NCBI RefSeq assembly: GCF_049801055.1
Contig: NZ_JBNAGF010000004.1
Location: 124,001 to 188,000 of the forward strand
DNA: 64,000 bases
From: JBNAGF01 sp049801055
Lineage (GTDB): Bacteria > Pseudomonadota > Alphaproteobacteria > Rhodobacterales > Rhodobacteraceae
Reading direction: 5' to 3'
Part shown: positions 38,577 to 47,414 of the stretch, one piece after another
Position numbering within the stretch: position 1 is the stretch's first letter
Layout: each line of letters begins with the position of its first letter
The notes under the pieces: model-generated
What the model was told of the DNA's origin: nothing
The model's database searches: none
The model's input: only the letters and a program-made list of their open reading frames with translations
Position numbers and translations under genes: made by a program

Positions 38577-39736
38577 CACGCCCCCAATGGCCTTAGAAGA
38601 TCTCGCGAAATGATATGGCGTTGTATCTCGCTAGTGCCGTCCCATATCCGTTCCACGCGGGCGTCCCGCCAGAACCTTTCGATGGGAAAGTCATCCATCA
38701 ATCCCATTCCGCCAAAAACCTGCAGAGTGGTGTCGGTTATCCGTGCCAACATTTCCGAAGCATAGAGTTTTGCCGAAGCGATTTCGCGGTTTGAGGGCAG
38801 TCCCTGATCCAACCGCCAGGCTGCGGCCAGTGTAAGCCAGTCAGCCGCATCGATCTCAGTGATCATGTCCGCAATCTGGAACCCGACCCCCTGAAATTTC
38901 CCGATCTGCTGTCCGAATTGTTTGCGTTCTGCCGCATAGTTTAGGGCATAGTCGAAACAACGGCGCGCACGACCAACACAAAACGCGGCCACCGTCAGGC
39001 GGGTGGCGTAGAGCCATTCATTCATTACGGCGAAACCGCCATCTACCTCACCCAGAACCTGCGCATCCGGAAGCCGGCAATTGTCGAAATAGAGAATGCA
39101 GTTTTTGTAGCCTTTGTGGCTGACCGAAGCGTAACCGTCCCGAACCTCAAACCCCGGCGTGCCCCGGTCGACAAGAAAGGTCGTAATCCGCTTTTTCGGA
39201 CCCTTTGGCGTTTCATCAACCCCCGTGGCCACAAACACGATAAAGAAATCCGCGTGTTCCGCGCCTGAGATGAAATGTTTGGTACCATTGACGATCCAAT
39301 CACCACCATCCCGAACAGCCGAACAATTCATACCGCGAACGTCTGAACCTGCATCCGGTTCGGTCATCGCCAGCGCGTCCATTCGTTCGCCCCTGACGGC
39401 GGGCAAAAGATACCGATCCCGCTGTTCGTTATTGCAGGCCATCAGGATATTCTGCGGCCTTCCGAAAAAATGCGTCAGTGCCATTGAACCACGCCCGAGC
39501 TCTCGCTCAACCAGCGTAAAATCCAGATGGTTCAACCCAGCGCCACCTACCTCTTCCGGAAAGTTGCATGCGTAAAACCCAAGGTCGATGACCTTTTGCT
39601 TGATCTGTTGTCCCAACTCGTGTGGCACTTGGCCAGTGCGTTCGACCTCGGCCTCGTGAGGATAGATTTCGTTTTCGACGAAACTGCGAACGGTAGAGAC
39701 AATCATCTCCTGTTCATCGGTCAGTCCAAATTGCAT
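38576..39736 (-). CDS. Acyl-CoA dehydrogenase
   Basis: A 386-residue flavoprotein of the acyl-CoA dehydrogenase family. FAD-binding motifs ALAMTEPDAGSDV and WIVNGTKHFISGA are clear. At the usual catalytic-base site near the C terminus (YEGT/SxIQR) it has WDGTSEIQRH, with aspartate for glutamate, so the base may be Asp or sit elsewhere. It is the first gene of the CoA cluster and would introduce a 2,3-double bond ahead of the hydratase. It is divergent from the AraC-type regulator. Confidence 0.92.
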   Translation of the reverse strand: MQFGLTDEQEMIVSTVRSFVENEIYPHEAEVERTGQVPHELGQQIKQKVIDLGFYACNFPEEVGGAGLNHLDFTLVERELGRGSMALTHFFGRPQNILMACNNEQRDRYLLPAVRGERMDALAMTEPDAGSDVRGMNCSAVRDGGDWIVNGTKHFISGAEHADFFIVFVATGVDETPKGPKKRITTFLVDRGTPGFEVRDGYASVSHKGYKNCILYFDNCRLPDAQVLGEVDGGFAVMNEWLYATRLTVAAFCVGRARRCFDYALNYAAERKQFGQQIGKFQGVGFQIADMITEIDAADWLTLAAAWRLDQGLPSNREIASAKLYASEMLARITDTTLQVFGGMGLMDDFPIERFWRDARVERIWDGTSEIQRHIISRDLLRPLGA

Positions 39737-39817
39737 GGCGCGTGCTCCGGCAAGGAAGTTTCACGCAATGTTTCTGGAGGCTTGCCGACGTCTATCATGC
39801 AGAGTTAGAACGATTTC

Positions 39818-40762
39818 ATGCAGAAGTGGGAAAAAATCTCAGCCGCACCGCAGCGATTTGGAATTCTACTGTTCAACGGGTTCTCCAACCACTGTCTCGC
39901 CAACTGGGTTGAACCCATGCGGGCAGCGAACACCTTGTCTGGGCGCAAACTGTATGAGTGGCAATATCTGACCCCCGACGGGACACCCGTGACCAGTTCA
40001 AGCGGTCTGCAAGTTGCGCCGCATGATCGGCTGAGCGGGGCTCGCGGCAATCTGTTGGCTGTCATGCCATCCTACGGGTTTCGAGGGCTTGGACGTTGGG
40101 ACGTGCTGGCCGGTCTGCGGGAAGCCGAGAAGAACTATGACTCGCTGGCCGGACTTGATACCGGCAGCTGGCTCTTGGCCGAAGCCGGATTGCTTGATGG
40201 CTATCGGGCGACGATTCACTGGGAAGAATTGACGGTTTTTGCGGAACGGTTTGACGAGGTCGATGCTCAGCGGGAGCGTTTCATCATAGACAATGATCGG
40301 GTCACCTGCTCGGGCGCAATGGCAGCCTTTGATCTGATAATGCACATGATCGGGCGCGACCACGGGCAGGCTCTGGCGATGGAAGCAGCTCAGCTCTTTA
40401 TGACACGGGACTCGGCGCGATCACATTCCGGAGGGTCCCGGCCAGAACGACTGGCAGTCAACCGGGCGCTGGCGATCATGCAGGAGCATCTTGAACACCC
40501 GATTCCAATCGCTGAGGTCGCCCGACGGTCCGGGCGCACGCAGAAGGATCTGTCCAGACAGATGCAGCAGGATCTCGGCGCACCGCCACACGTCGTGTAC
40601 CGCCGTCTGCGCCTGACACTGGCGCGAAAGTTGATCCGGGAATCCGATCTGGCAGTATCTGAAATCGCTTTGCGCTGCGGATATCAGAATGCAGCGGCGA
40701 TGACCCGTGCGTTCAGGGCGACCTTTGGCGTAACCCCGCGAGATCTTCGCCGCGGCAGTTGA
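39818..40762 (+). CDS. GlxA/CdhR-type AraC-family regulator
   Basis: A 314-residue regulator with an N-terminal DJ-1/PfpI-like domain (about 12-190; FGILLFNGFSNHCLANWVEP) and a C-terminal AraC helix-turn-helix pair (about 215-312; RRSGRTQKDLSRQMQQDLG, ALRCGYQNAAAMTRAF). Proteins of this layout control catabolism of carnitine, choline or arginine-like compounds. It is divergent from the acyl-CoA dehydrogenase cluster with an 81-base gap, so it probably activates that cluster. Confidence 0.9.
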   Translation: MQKWEKISAAPQRFGILLFNGFSNHCLANWVEPMRAANTLSGRKLYEWQYLTPDGTPVTSSSGLQVAPHDRLSGARGNLLAVMPSYGFRGLGRWDVLAGLREAEKNYDSLAGLDTGSWLLAEAGLLDGYRATIHWEELTVFAERFDEVDAQRERFIIDNDRVTCSGAMAAFDLIMHMIGRDHGQALAMEAAQLFMTRDSARSHSGGSRPERLAVNRALAIMQEHLEHPIPIAEVARRSGRTQKDLSRQMQQDLGAPPHVVYRRLRLTLARKLIRESDLAVSEIALRCGYQNAAAMTRAFRATFGVTPRDLRRGS

Positions 40763-40772
40763 TAAGAACCCT

Positions 40773-41414
40773 TCAGGATTTCCAGCTATCGAGCCAGCGG
40801 CGGAACCGGCCCCGTCTTTCTTCGATCGCGTCGCCGGCCGCATAAAGGCTGTCCTCTACATCTTCGAGCATCGGGTCGATCCGGCGCTGCCGGAACCGGC
40901 GCCAACGCACGTAGATCGCCCAAACGATCGCAAAGAAGAACACCAGAAAGATGATGTTGAACCACGGGATCACCCGGGCGTCAGGGCCTTCGACCGGCCA
41001 AATCTTCACGGCGTTTGGAAAGATCGATATGAACTCGTTTCGCCATCCATAATGGCGCATGGCCACCCAGCGCGGGTTTTCTGCAGTAGATTTTAGATCC
41101 GCCGCCTCGGCCTGCAGGTTCGAAGAGTTGAGCTTGAAATAGGGCGGCCAACTCCATCCGGTATCCTCGTTGCGATAGACCATGACCCGGCCATTGGCTT
41201 TGCGCGTCTGGATAAAGAATACGTCACGGTTTTTTGTCGTCGCATCGGCACCGACATCATGAGAGGCCCAAAAAATGGAGTTCTCGCCCCAGTCGATCCT
41301 CTTTTCATAGGTATCCGATATCCGAACGATGTCGTGATGCGGCAGCGTGTAATGCAGGACTGCGCCGACGAACCCCCAAAAGAGAATGATGAAAGCCCAT
41401 TTGATGTAGGTCAT
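40773..41414 (-). CDS. DUF1523-like membrane protein
   Basis: A 213-residue protein with an N-terminal helix (about 4-22), a periplasmic domain of about 110 residues rich in aromatic residues, a second helix (about 148-168) and a basic cytoplasmic tail. It fits the DUF1523 family as I recall it; its function is unknown. It ends the six-gene AAA+ operon, 11 bases after the small membrane protein gene. Confidence 0.75.
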   Translation of the reverse strand: MTYIKWAFIILFWGFVGAVLHYTLPHHDIVRISDTYEKRIDWGENSIFWASHDVGADATTKNRDVFFIQTRKANGRVMVYRNEDTGWSWPPYFKLNSSNLQAEAADLKSTAENPRWVAMRHYGWRNEFISIFPNAVKIWPVEGPDARVIPWFNIIFLVFFFAIVWAIYVRWRRFRQRRIDPMLEDVEDSLYAAGDAIEERRGRFRRWLDSWKS

Positions 41415-41425
41415 GGGTCAGTTCC

Positions 41426-41692
41426 TTACATGAAATTCGAATAGATAATCAGAAAGATAATCGCACCCAGTGGGACGACGTAGACACCGAGGATAAGTTT
41501 GCGGCGGAACGAGTTATCATAGGCTTTCAGACCCCTTTCGACAAACGCCTCCTTGTCCCCGGCGAGCCCTTTCTTGTCCCAATGCGCTTCCAGCTTGGCA
41601 CGCCGCATTCGGCGCGACCAGACAGAGATCACCACGTAGGCGACCGTAAGGATGACCAGCAGAGGCAACAGGAAGCGGATCAAGCCAATCAT
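41426..41692 (-). CDS. Small two-helix membrane protein of the AAA+ operon
   Basis: An 88-residue protein with hydrophobic helices at about 3-24 and 66-86 around a charged cytoplasmic-type loop (RRMRRAKLEAHWDKKG). I cannot name its function. The ATG follows directly on the TAA of the preceding gene (TAAATG), so it is tightly coupled to it. Confidence 0.75.
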   Translation of the reverse strand: MIGLIRFLLPLLVILTVAYVVISVWSRRMRRAKLEAHWDKKGLAGDKEAFVERGLKAYDNSFRRKLILGVYVVPLGAIIFLIIYSNFM

Positions 41693-43033
41693 TTAGGGTC
41701 TCCTTACTGCGCCCCAAGGACCAACCCGCGCCACCAGATCGTTTGAGGCGCGATCTTTACCGCTCATATCGGGCTCGTGACCGAACAAGGCCTCCCGGGC
41801 GCCTGCCTTGTCCACCTGATACTCCCGCGCAAGGAAATCGGCAACAAAGGCTCTCTTTGTTTCGGGCCAGGTCGCGTAGGTGCGATAGAACAGCTCTTTG
41901 TGACAAATGAAAAGTTGCCGTGGATCCAGCGGAGCCAACTCTGCCAACAACATGTTCACCAGATCGCGATCGCGGGTATCGGCAGCGCGCAAAGTGTAGA
42001 AATACGCGGGATGATCAGAGCCGATCCGCGGCCAGCGTCCTCCCTCCACCGCCCAGCGCAGCAGATGCGCCAGCCCATGATAAGCGGCGGGCAGGCTTTC
42101 GGCATGGTTTCGCGCCAGCCGTCGCATGTCCGTCCGGTCCAGATTGGACAGGTCGATTCCTGCCCCGGCAGCCGTGTCGATGGTGATGAAATCCATCTTC
42201 TGCTGCAGGATCGCGGCGGCATCAATTCCACGCGCTTTCACGATCGGCTCGACCAGTTCGTTGTACTCAAAAAACTTTGCGATCCGATTGCGCTGGCTCA
42301 GATCAAAGACATATCTGATCGGTAGCTCACCCTGTGGTTTCGGACCCGAACAGATCATCGCCGGATGATCCAGATCGGAAAACAGGTAGAGCCCGCCGTA
42401 ATACGCGGTCCAGAAATTCCGTTGTTCGAACTCGGTATGTTTCAGATGCACCGGGTTGCGGGTCACATCACCGGTCTGCCGGGCGATGTCGATCATTTCA
42501 GCGATCAAAACGTCATCAAACCATGCGTCCTCTTTGGTCTTGAACCGCTCGACCATGCCTGCCAGTTGCTCGGCCCTTTTTAGCGTTCCCCCAACCGTGT
42601 CAGCGTCGATTTCAATCTTTTGCAAGTCAAAGAGGTCGCGGGGCGAGGTGACCTTGAACACCGAGTTCACCAGTTCCCCCGCAACGGCATCCGTGGCCGT
42701 GAGCGCAAAGAGCTGCGCCTCGTTGGTTTCGATGAATTCCCGCAGGATCTGCCGCGAGGTGGAGAATTTCACGTTAAGCAGCGGGGCGCGCTTCTGCTCG
42801 GTCGTCAGCAGGATGAACTGGCGGTTCACTCCGTTTGGATTGAGATAGAGCAGATCGTCAAACTCCGCTCCTATCTCGGGAGAAAACCCTGAGATATCGA
42901 TGTGAAAATCCGTAAGCTGAGTAACCTTTCCAGCCAGGTTTTGCAGGGCTCGATTGTATCGCTCCACCAGCGCAGGACTGGAGATATGGATCAGGTTGCC
43001 GAACATCAGGCCTTTTTCAATCAGACGCCTCAC
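41693..43033 (-). CDS. Protein of unknown function (DUF6638-like) in the AAA+ operon
   Basis: A 446-residue cytoplasmic protein without signal or membrane segment, beginning MRRLIEKGLMFGNL. I recall a Rhodobacteraceae family of unknown function (DUF6638) of this size, but cannot confirm the number. It contains long mixed helix/strand segments, CSGPKPQGELPIRYVF and HKELFYRTYATWPETK. The GTG at 43033 overlaps the stop of the AAA+ gene (GTGA), with GGAGGGG upstream, so the two are co-translated. It may be a client or adaptor of that ATPase, which is a guess from coupling. Confidence 0.75.
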   Translation of the reverse strand: MRRLIEKGLMFGNLIHISSPALVERYNRALQNLAGKVTQLTDFHIDISGFSPEIGAEFDDLLYLNPNGVNRQFILLTTEQKRAPLLNVKFSTSRQILREFIETNEAQLFALTATDAVAGELVNSVFKVTSPRDLFDLQKIEIDADTVGGTLKRAEQLAGMVERFKTKEDAWFDDVLIAEMIDIARQTGDVTRNPVHLKHTEFEQRNFWTAYYGGLYLFSDLDHPAMICSGPKPQGELPIRYVFDLSQRNRIAKFFEYNELVEPIVKARGIDAAAILQQKMDFITIDTAAGAGIDLSNLDRTDMRRLARNHAESLPAAYHGLAHLLRWAVEGGRWPRIGSDHPAYFYTLRAADTRDRDLVNMLLAELAPLDPRQLFICHKELFYRTYATWPETKRAFVADFLAREYQVDKAGAREALFGHEPDMSGKDRASNDLVARVGPWGAVRRP

Positions 43034-44973
43034 AGTTCTTTTCCCTTCCCCTCCAGATACCGACGTTTGGCCTCTTCCATACGCCCCATGTCGCGCACCG
43101 CGGTCTCGATGGCCACCTCGTCCGACTTGTCGGCATAGCGGAACTCTGAATCCGCGTAACGGTTGATCTCCTGGATCACCATATCCACGGTGATCGGACG
43201 GCGTAGGTCCGCGATCATCGCCTTTTTGGTGTCGTAGTCCCGGAACAGAAAGAGGTCCGGGTTTTCCATCCATTCATCCGGCAATTCAAAATCCATCGCG
43301 CGAACCTTTACCGCATCGGTGATGTTCTTGATTGCACGGCCTGTGAAACGGTCATCTGCTTCCTGAATGCCTTTGAGATAGGTGCCCAGTTTGGCAATTG
43401 TATCAAGCTGCCCGACCTGCTTTTCGACCCGTTCGAACACACGCTCCAGCCCTTCTTCATGTGGGCGGGCGTGGCTTTCAAAACTGGCGGAGACGGCGCG
43501 TTTGATTTCCTGCGCAGCGTAGAGTTCGTGCTGGCCCAGCGGGATATCGTGATTTCGCCCCATCAAAAGATGAAGGATGTCGATATAGTCTTCGCGTGTT
43601 TGCGGACCGTCCACGAGGAACCGGGCCCCGGCCCGTTGTCTCAGTGCGTCGTCTACGTTTTCGGGATAGTTCGAAAACATACCAAATGTGCAGTTGCCCC
43701 GAACGACTGTATTGGCACCGGCAAAGGCCTCCATGAAGACGGCCGTGACCTCCTGTTGGCCAGCCGATGACTGACGATCTCCGCGCTTGCCGGCGATCTG
43801 GTCGATATCATCGATTGTGCCAAAGCCGATCACCGATGGATCCAACACGTTCTGAACGAATGCCTTGGCGTTTTGACCGGACTTTCCCTGATAGCTGTCG
43901 ATGTTGTCGATCCCGAAATTCTGATAGCGGAACGGGTATCCGGCAGTTTGGCAATAGTCGTGAATGAGCCCTGCCATCATCTGGATCAACGTCGTTTTAC
44001 CGGTGCCCGGTTTGCCGTCGCCCATGAAGGTAAATATGAACCCACCCAGTTCGGCAAAGGGGTTCAAACGGCGATCGAAATCATAGGCCATGAGCATCTT
44101 GGACAGCTTCATTGCCTGATACTTAGCGATATGATTGCCGACGACTTCGTTGGGTTTCTTGAAACTCATGGTCAGAGTGGTGGAGCGCGTTTTGGATGAC
44201 GGCTCGAACCCCCGGATCGTCAGACCATCAGCTTCTACGTGCCACGATGCTCCAGTGAACGGGGCAAGATGGCTGGCAGTTTGCGACCGAAGCGCCGCTT
44301 TTTCCATAAGCGACTCGGCAAAGGCGGATGCCGCAGCTACCAGTTGCGCATCATCGGCAGCGTGGCGGGAAAGGATCTGATCCAACTCCCAAAGCGCCCC
44401 ATGCATCGCAAGCTGACCATTGTCGGTCAGGAATTCTTCGACTTCTCCGGTTTCCACTACTGTTTCACCCAGATGCGAAGACAAAAGATAGGCGAGTGCA
44501 TTACCGAAGACATGTAGTGTGATCAGGGCTTCGGCGGTCAGAAGGTCCGAAAACTCGCCTTTGCGGGAGGCTGGCAGGTCGCCCGCCAGATTGGCCCGCT
44601 TGAGCTCATCCAGAGGAGTTTGTTCTCCGAAAACCTCGCCGAGCGCCAATGCAATTGCCACAGCCCGACGAATGGCTTGCTGAACAGTTGCCTGCGCAGG
44701 AGAGGTCAGCGCATCGCCATCATCTGCAGCTTCGATGCGGTCCGCGAGGTGCACGCCATGAGATCGTTCCGTGCGACGGGTTACAAGACCCGGGGTCGTT
44801 GAGCGAAATCGCCTACCCTTGGATATCCCGGGCGAACGTTCTTTCCCCGACGCGTCGTCTGCCTTTGCAATCCGGGGCGTGTGATCAAAGCCTGTCAGCA
44901 TCGCCGTCGCGGCGGGAAAATGCTTGCGAATATCGGATTCACGCAATTCCATCTGATCGCTGGTAAGGGTCAT
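43030..44973 (-). CDS. AAA+ ATPase with long N-terminal region
   Basis: A 647-residue protein. Residues 1-270 are a largely helical region of no known family. The AAA+ core follows, with Walker A GDGKPGTGKTTL (318-329), Walker B VIGFGTIDDIDQ (381-392) and an arginine-rich RQRAGARF (446-452) that could hold the arginine finger. The C-terminal 180 residues include a helical lid and an acidic-basic helical end. Cytoplasmic, with no membrane segment. The ATG at 44973 follows GGAGGC. It is the only obvious energy-using part of the six-gene operon and probably remodels another operon product. Confidence 0.85.
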   Translation of the reverse strand: MTLTSDQMELRESDIRKHFPAATAMLTGFDHTPRIAKADDASGKERSPGISKGRRFRSTTPGLVTRRTERSHGVHLADRIEAADDGDALTSPAQATVQQAIRRAVAIALALGEVFGEQTPLDELKRANLAGDLPASRKGEFSDLLTAEALITLHVFGNALAYLLSSHLGETVVETGEVEEFLTDNGQLAMHGALWELDQILSRHAADDAQLVAAASAFAESLMEKAALRSQTASHLAPFTGASWHVEADGLTIRGFEPSSKTRSTTLTMSFKKPNEVVGNHIAKYQAMKLSKMLMAYDFDRRLNPFAELGGFIFTFMGDGKPGTGKTTLIQMMAGLIHDYCQTAGYPFRYQNFGIDNIDSYQGKSGQNAKAFVQNVLDPSVIGFGTIDDIDQIAGKRGDRQSSAGQQEVTAVFMEAFAGANTVVRGNCTFGMFSNYPENVDDALRQRAGARFLVDGPQTREDYIDILHLLMGRNHDIPLGQHELYAAQEIKRAVSASFESHARPHEEGLERVFERVEKQVGQLDTIAKLGTYLKGIQEADDRFTGRAIKNITDAVKVRAMDFELPDEWMENPDLFLFRDYDTKKAMIADLRRPITVDMVIQEINRYADSEFRYADKSDEVAIETAVRDMGRMEEAKRRYLEGKGKEL

Positions 44974-44997
44974 GTGGTTTTGCCTCCATCGCGCATT

Positions 44998-46116
44998 TCA
45001 ATACCGCAACACTTGACCTGCCGCGCTTACCACGAATTTCCGAACATCCGCGAATCCGGGCGGATTGTGTTCGGCCAGAACCTGAAATGGTCGCTGTGGA
45101 AGGATGATCGAACGCCTTGTGTGCGTGGCTCCTGTTTCGGCGCCCCTGCCGCCAAACGGATCAAGCGCGAACACTTCGCGTTCGACGGTCGAAAACCAGC
45201 CTGCCCGCTCTTCGACCACCTGTTCACTCTCCAGATCCTCGATCGTCCATGCCAGTGCCCAATCGTTCCCCTCCGGCGCCTTTGCATCATCTAACACCGC
45301 CCTGAGCGGACCAGATTGTTCGGTATAGGCCGAAGAATACATCGGACCGACATGTATGCGGCGCAGCCGCTTGGGATGGAGATCGTCGAAATCCTCATCG
45401 AAGCCTTTGGCAATCGTGACCAGCTTCAACCCGCCCAGAGCTTGCGCCATCAGATGTGATTGCACTTCGGGCCAGCGCCTCTGGTCCTTTGGCAGGGTTA
45501 CCCTTCCGCTGTCCTCGATCTCCAGCAGATAGATCACGGGCAGGTTGATCTGGCTGTCGTAGACCGCCCAATGAATGCGAAACCGTCGCCGCTCGCCGGA
45601 GTCTCCCATCCAATGGCATTGCGGATCGTTGCGAGCCCAAAACAGTTCGCCTTTCAGCAGTTCCTCATAATAGAGCCGCTGAGAAAGCGCGAATTGCAGC
45701 TTTGTCGGAATCTCCCGGTCGCCAATGATCGTTCGGACCATTTCGTCCTTCAACTCACTTTCCGTCGGCATGTTGTCGAGATGAACCCGGGCCTGCTGTG
45801 CATCATTGGCCATTGTCAGCAATTCGGAAGCGACGGGGAAACCGCTGTCGCGCTTGTCCATGTTAAGACTGCCAAAAAACCTACCAGTGTCACGTCCGAC
45901 CAGCAGATACTTCATCGACAAAGCGCGAAATGTATAAAGCAACCCGGACAGATAGCGCGACACGATCCGCACTTCGTCTTTCGATACTTCGCCTTCCGCC
46001 TCCATCGTCGCCGCCACCCGCAACAGGTGAACCACGATGGTTTCGAACTTTCGAAAATACCGGCGCGACGCAAAGCTGTCTGTCAACCCGGTATGGTCTT
46101 GTCCCGGGTCGGTCAC
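44998..46116 (-). CDS. Protein of unknown function (DUF6384-like) in the AAA+ operon
   Basis: A 372-residue soluble protein, starting at a GTG at 46116 five bases after GGAGGAGC. I recall a Rhodobacterales family of unknown function (DUF6384) with this look, but cannot check it. The N-terminal third is helical (RKFETIVVHLLRVAATMEAEG), the rest mixed. No catalytic motif, signal or membrane helix is visible. It lies 39 bases after the coiled-coil gene and 24 bases before the AAA+ gene. Confidence 0.72.
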   Translation of the reverse strand: MTDPGQDHTGLTDSFASRRYFRKFETIVVHLLRVAATMEAEGEVSKDEVRIVSRYLSGLLYTFRALSMKYLLVGRDTGRFFGSLNMDKRDSGFPVASELLTMANDAQQARVHLDNMPTESELKDEMVRTIIGDREIPTKLQFALSQRLYYEELLKGELFWARNDPQCHWMGDSGERRRFRIHWAVYDSQINLPVIYLLEIEDSGRVTLPKDQRRWPEVQSHLMAQALGGLKLVTIAKGFDEDFDDLHPKRLRRIHVGPMYSSAYTEQSGPLRAVLDDAKAPEGNDWALAWTIEDLESEQVVEERAGWFSTVEREVFALDPFGGRGAETGATHTRRSIILPQRPFQVLAEHNPPGFADVRKFVVSAAGQVLRY

Positions 46117-46155
46117 TGCGCTCCTCCGGTAGGTGCCGGGCCAGCACGCATCAGA

Positions 46156-47235
46156 TCAACCGCCATAGAGGTTCTTGTCGTGCTTTTCGACAATTTCGGC
46201 AAACCGGCGGGCAAATCGTTCGTCCGCCTTGGCTTTCTTCTCCAGAACGTCACGGGCAAAGACCATGTGATCTTCATGCGCCTCCAGCATATCGGCCATC
46301 TTTTGGTTCGTTGCGGTTCCGATGGCGGCCATGGCTGTCTGTGCTTCCTGATCTGTTTGTACGCCGATTTCATTAATCCTGTGTGCAACATCTTGCTGTT
46401 GCGCGGTTTTCAGGGATTTCGTCAAAGCGTCATAAAGAACAACCCGCTGTTGCGTGTCCGTCTGCAATTTGTTGATCAGCACCATTTGCGTCGCGGCCTG
46501 GTTTTGCAGGGAATCCACCCAGGACTTTCCCTTTTCGATGTAGCGTTCCAGCGTTTGCGACTTGGCCAACTTTACCTGTTCATCCTGAACCTTGGCATTG
46601 TACGCCTTGTTCAGATCGGCCAATTCAGTTTCCAGCTTGGTGCGCGCAGCCGCATCCTGCTCAACGCTGATCTTGTTTTCCAACTCGATGATCCTGGGAT
46701 CCATAGCTAGGATTTCGGCGCGAACAGTTTCCAGCGCACCGACGGTGGCCTCGCGATCATCAAGCGTCGCCGTCAGGTTCGTCTCAACCTTGTCGCGCTG
46801 TTCTTCAAGAACTGCGAGCTGCCCTTCGAGCAATTTCACAATGACATCGGATTTTGCGATCAGATCCTGAAGTTTGTCGTCGATATTGGCCGTGCGCATC
46901 CGCTCCTGACGCAAGGATTCAGATTTTCCCTTGGAAAATATCCCTACAAAACTCTCCCAGCCTGTCTTGGAGCGCATCTCGTCGAAATCCTTGGAGAAGG
47001 CCGACGTCACATCATCCAGACCCATGATCAGCTCGGCGATGTTTGCATTCATCACCGCGGTATGGGCGTGCACATCCTCAAGCGTGGCGTTTTCGATATC
47101 GATATCAGCTTCGCCGCTTTCTATCTTGGCACGTGCAGATTCAATCCGACCCGTCAGGCTTTCGATCTGCGATTGCGACTCGCGAACACGCTCTTGCGTT
47201 TCGCGGATCATCTTTTCAAATTCGACGTTCGACAC
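46156..47235 (-). CDS. Long coiled-coil protein of the AAA+ operon
   Basis: A 359-residue, mostly helical soluble protein. Heptad-rich coiled coils run at about 5-60 and 110-240 (SQIESLTGRIESARAKIES; VIVKLLEGQLAVLEEQRDK), with a further helical C terminus. It looks like PspA- or TelA-type filament/scaffold proteins in style, but no family match is claimed. The start is the GTG at 47235 after AGGGAT; upstream in-frame sequence lacks coding character. It is the first gene of the operon. Confidence 0.75.
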   Translation of the reverse strand: MSNVEFEKMIRETQERVRESQSQIESLTGRIESARAKIESGEADIDIENATLEDVHAHTAVMNANIAELIMGLDDVTSAFSKDFDEMRSKTGWESFVGIFSKGKSESLRQERMRTANIDDKLQDLIAKSDVIVKLLEGQLAVLEEQRDKVETNLTATLDDREATVGALETVRAEILAMDPRIIELENKISVEQDAAARTKLETELADLNKAYNAKVQDEQVKLAKSQTLERYIEKGKSWVDSLQNQAATQMVLINKLQTDTQQRVVLYDALTKSLKTAQQQDVAHRINEIGVQTDQEAQTAMAAIGTATNQKMADMLEAHEDHMVFARDVLEKKAKADERFARRFAEIVEKHDKNLYGG

Positions 47236-47414
47236 GATCCCTATCCCGTTTTTGTGCAATACTATGAAGATGGGGATGTTACGGTGATTTACATCCCCCT
47301 CGGCGCAATTATATTGCCAACCAGTCTGGCAAAGCCTAGGTCGAATTGAAAGGCTCAAGCGTCTTCAGGCAGTGCTACAGGGCAATCTTGCCACCGCAAT
47401 CCGAGCCCTTTGGA

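Noticed and set aside
45460..46710. A 416-codon open frame antisense to two genes of the AAA+ operon
   Set aside because: It crosses the boundary of two minus-strand genes that have good starts and coiled-coil or family features.
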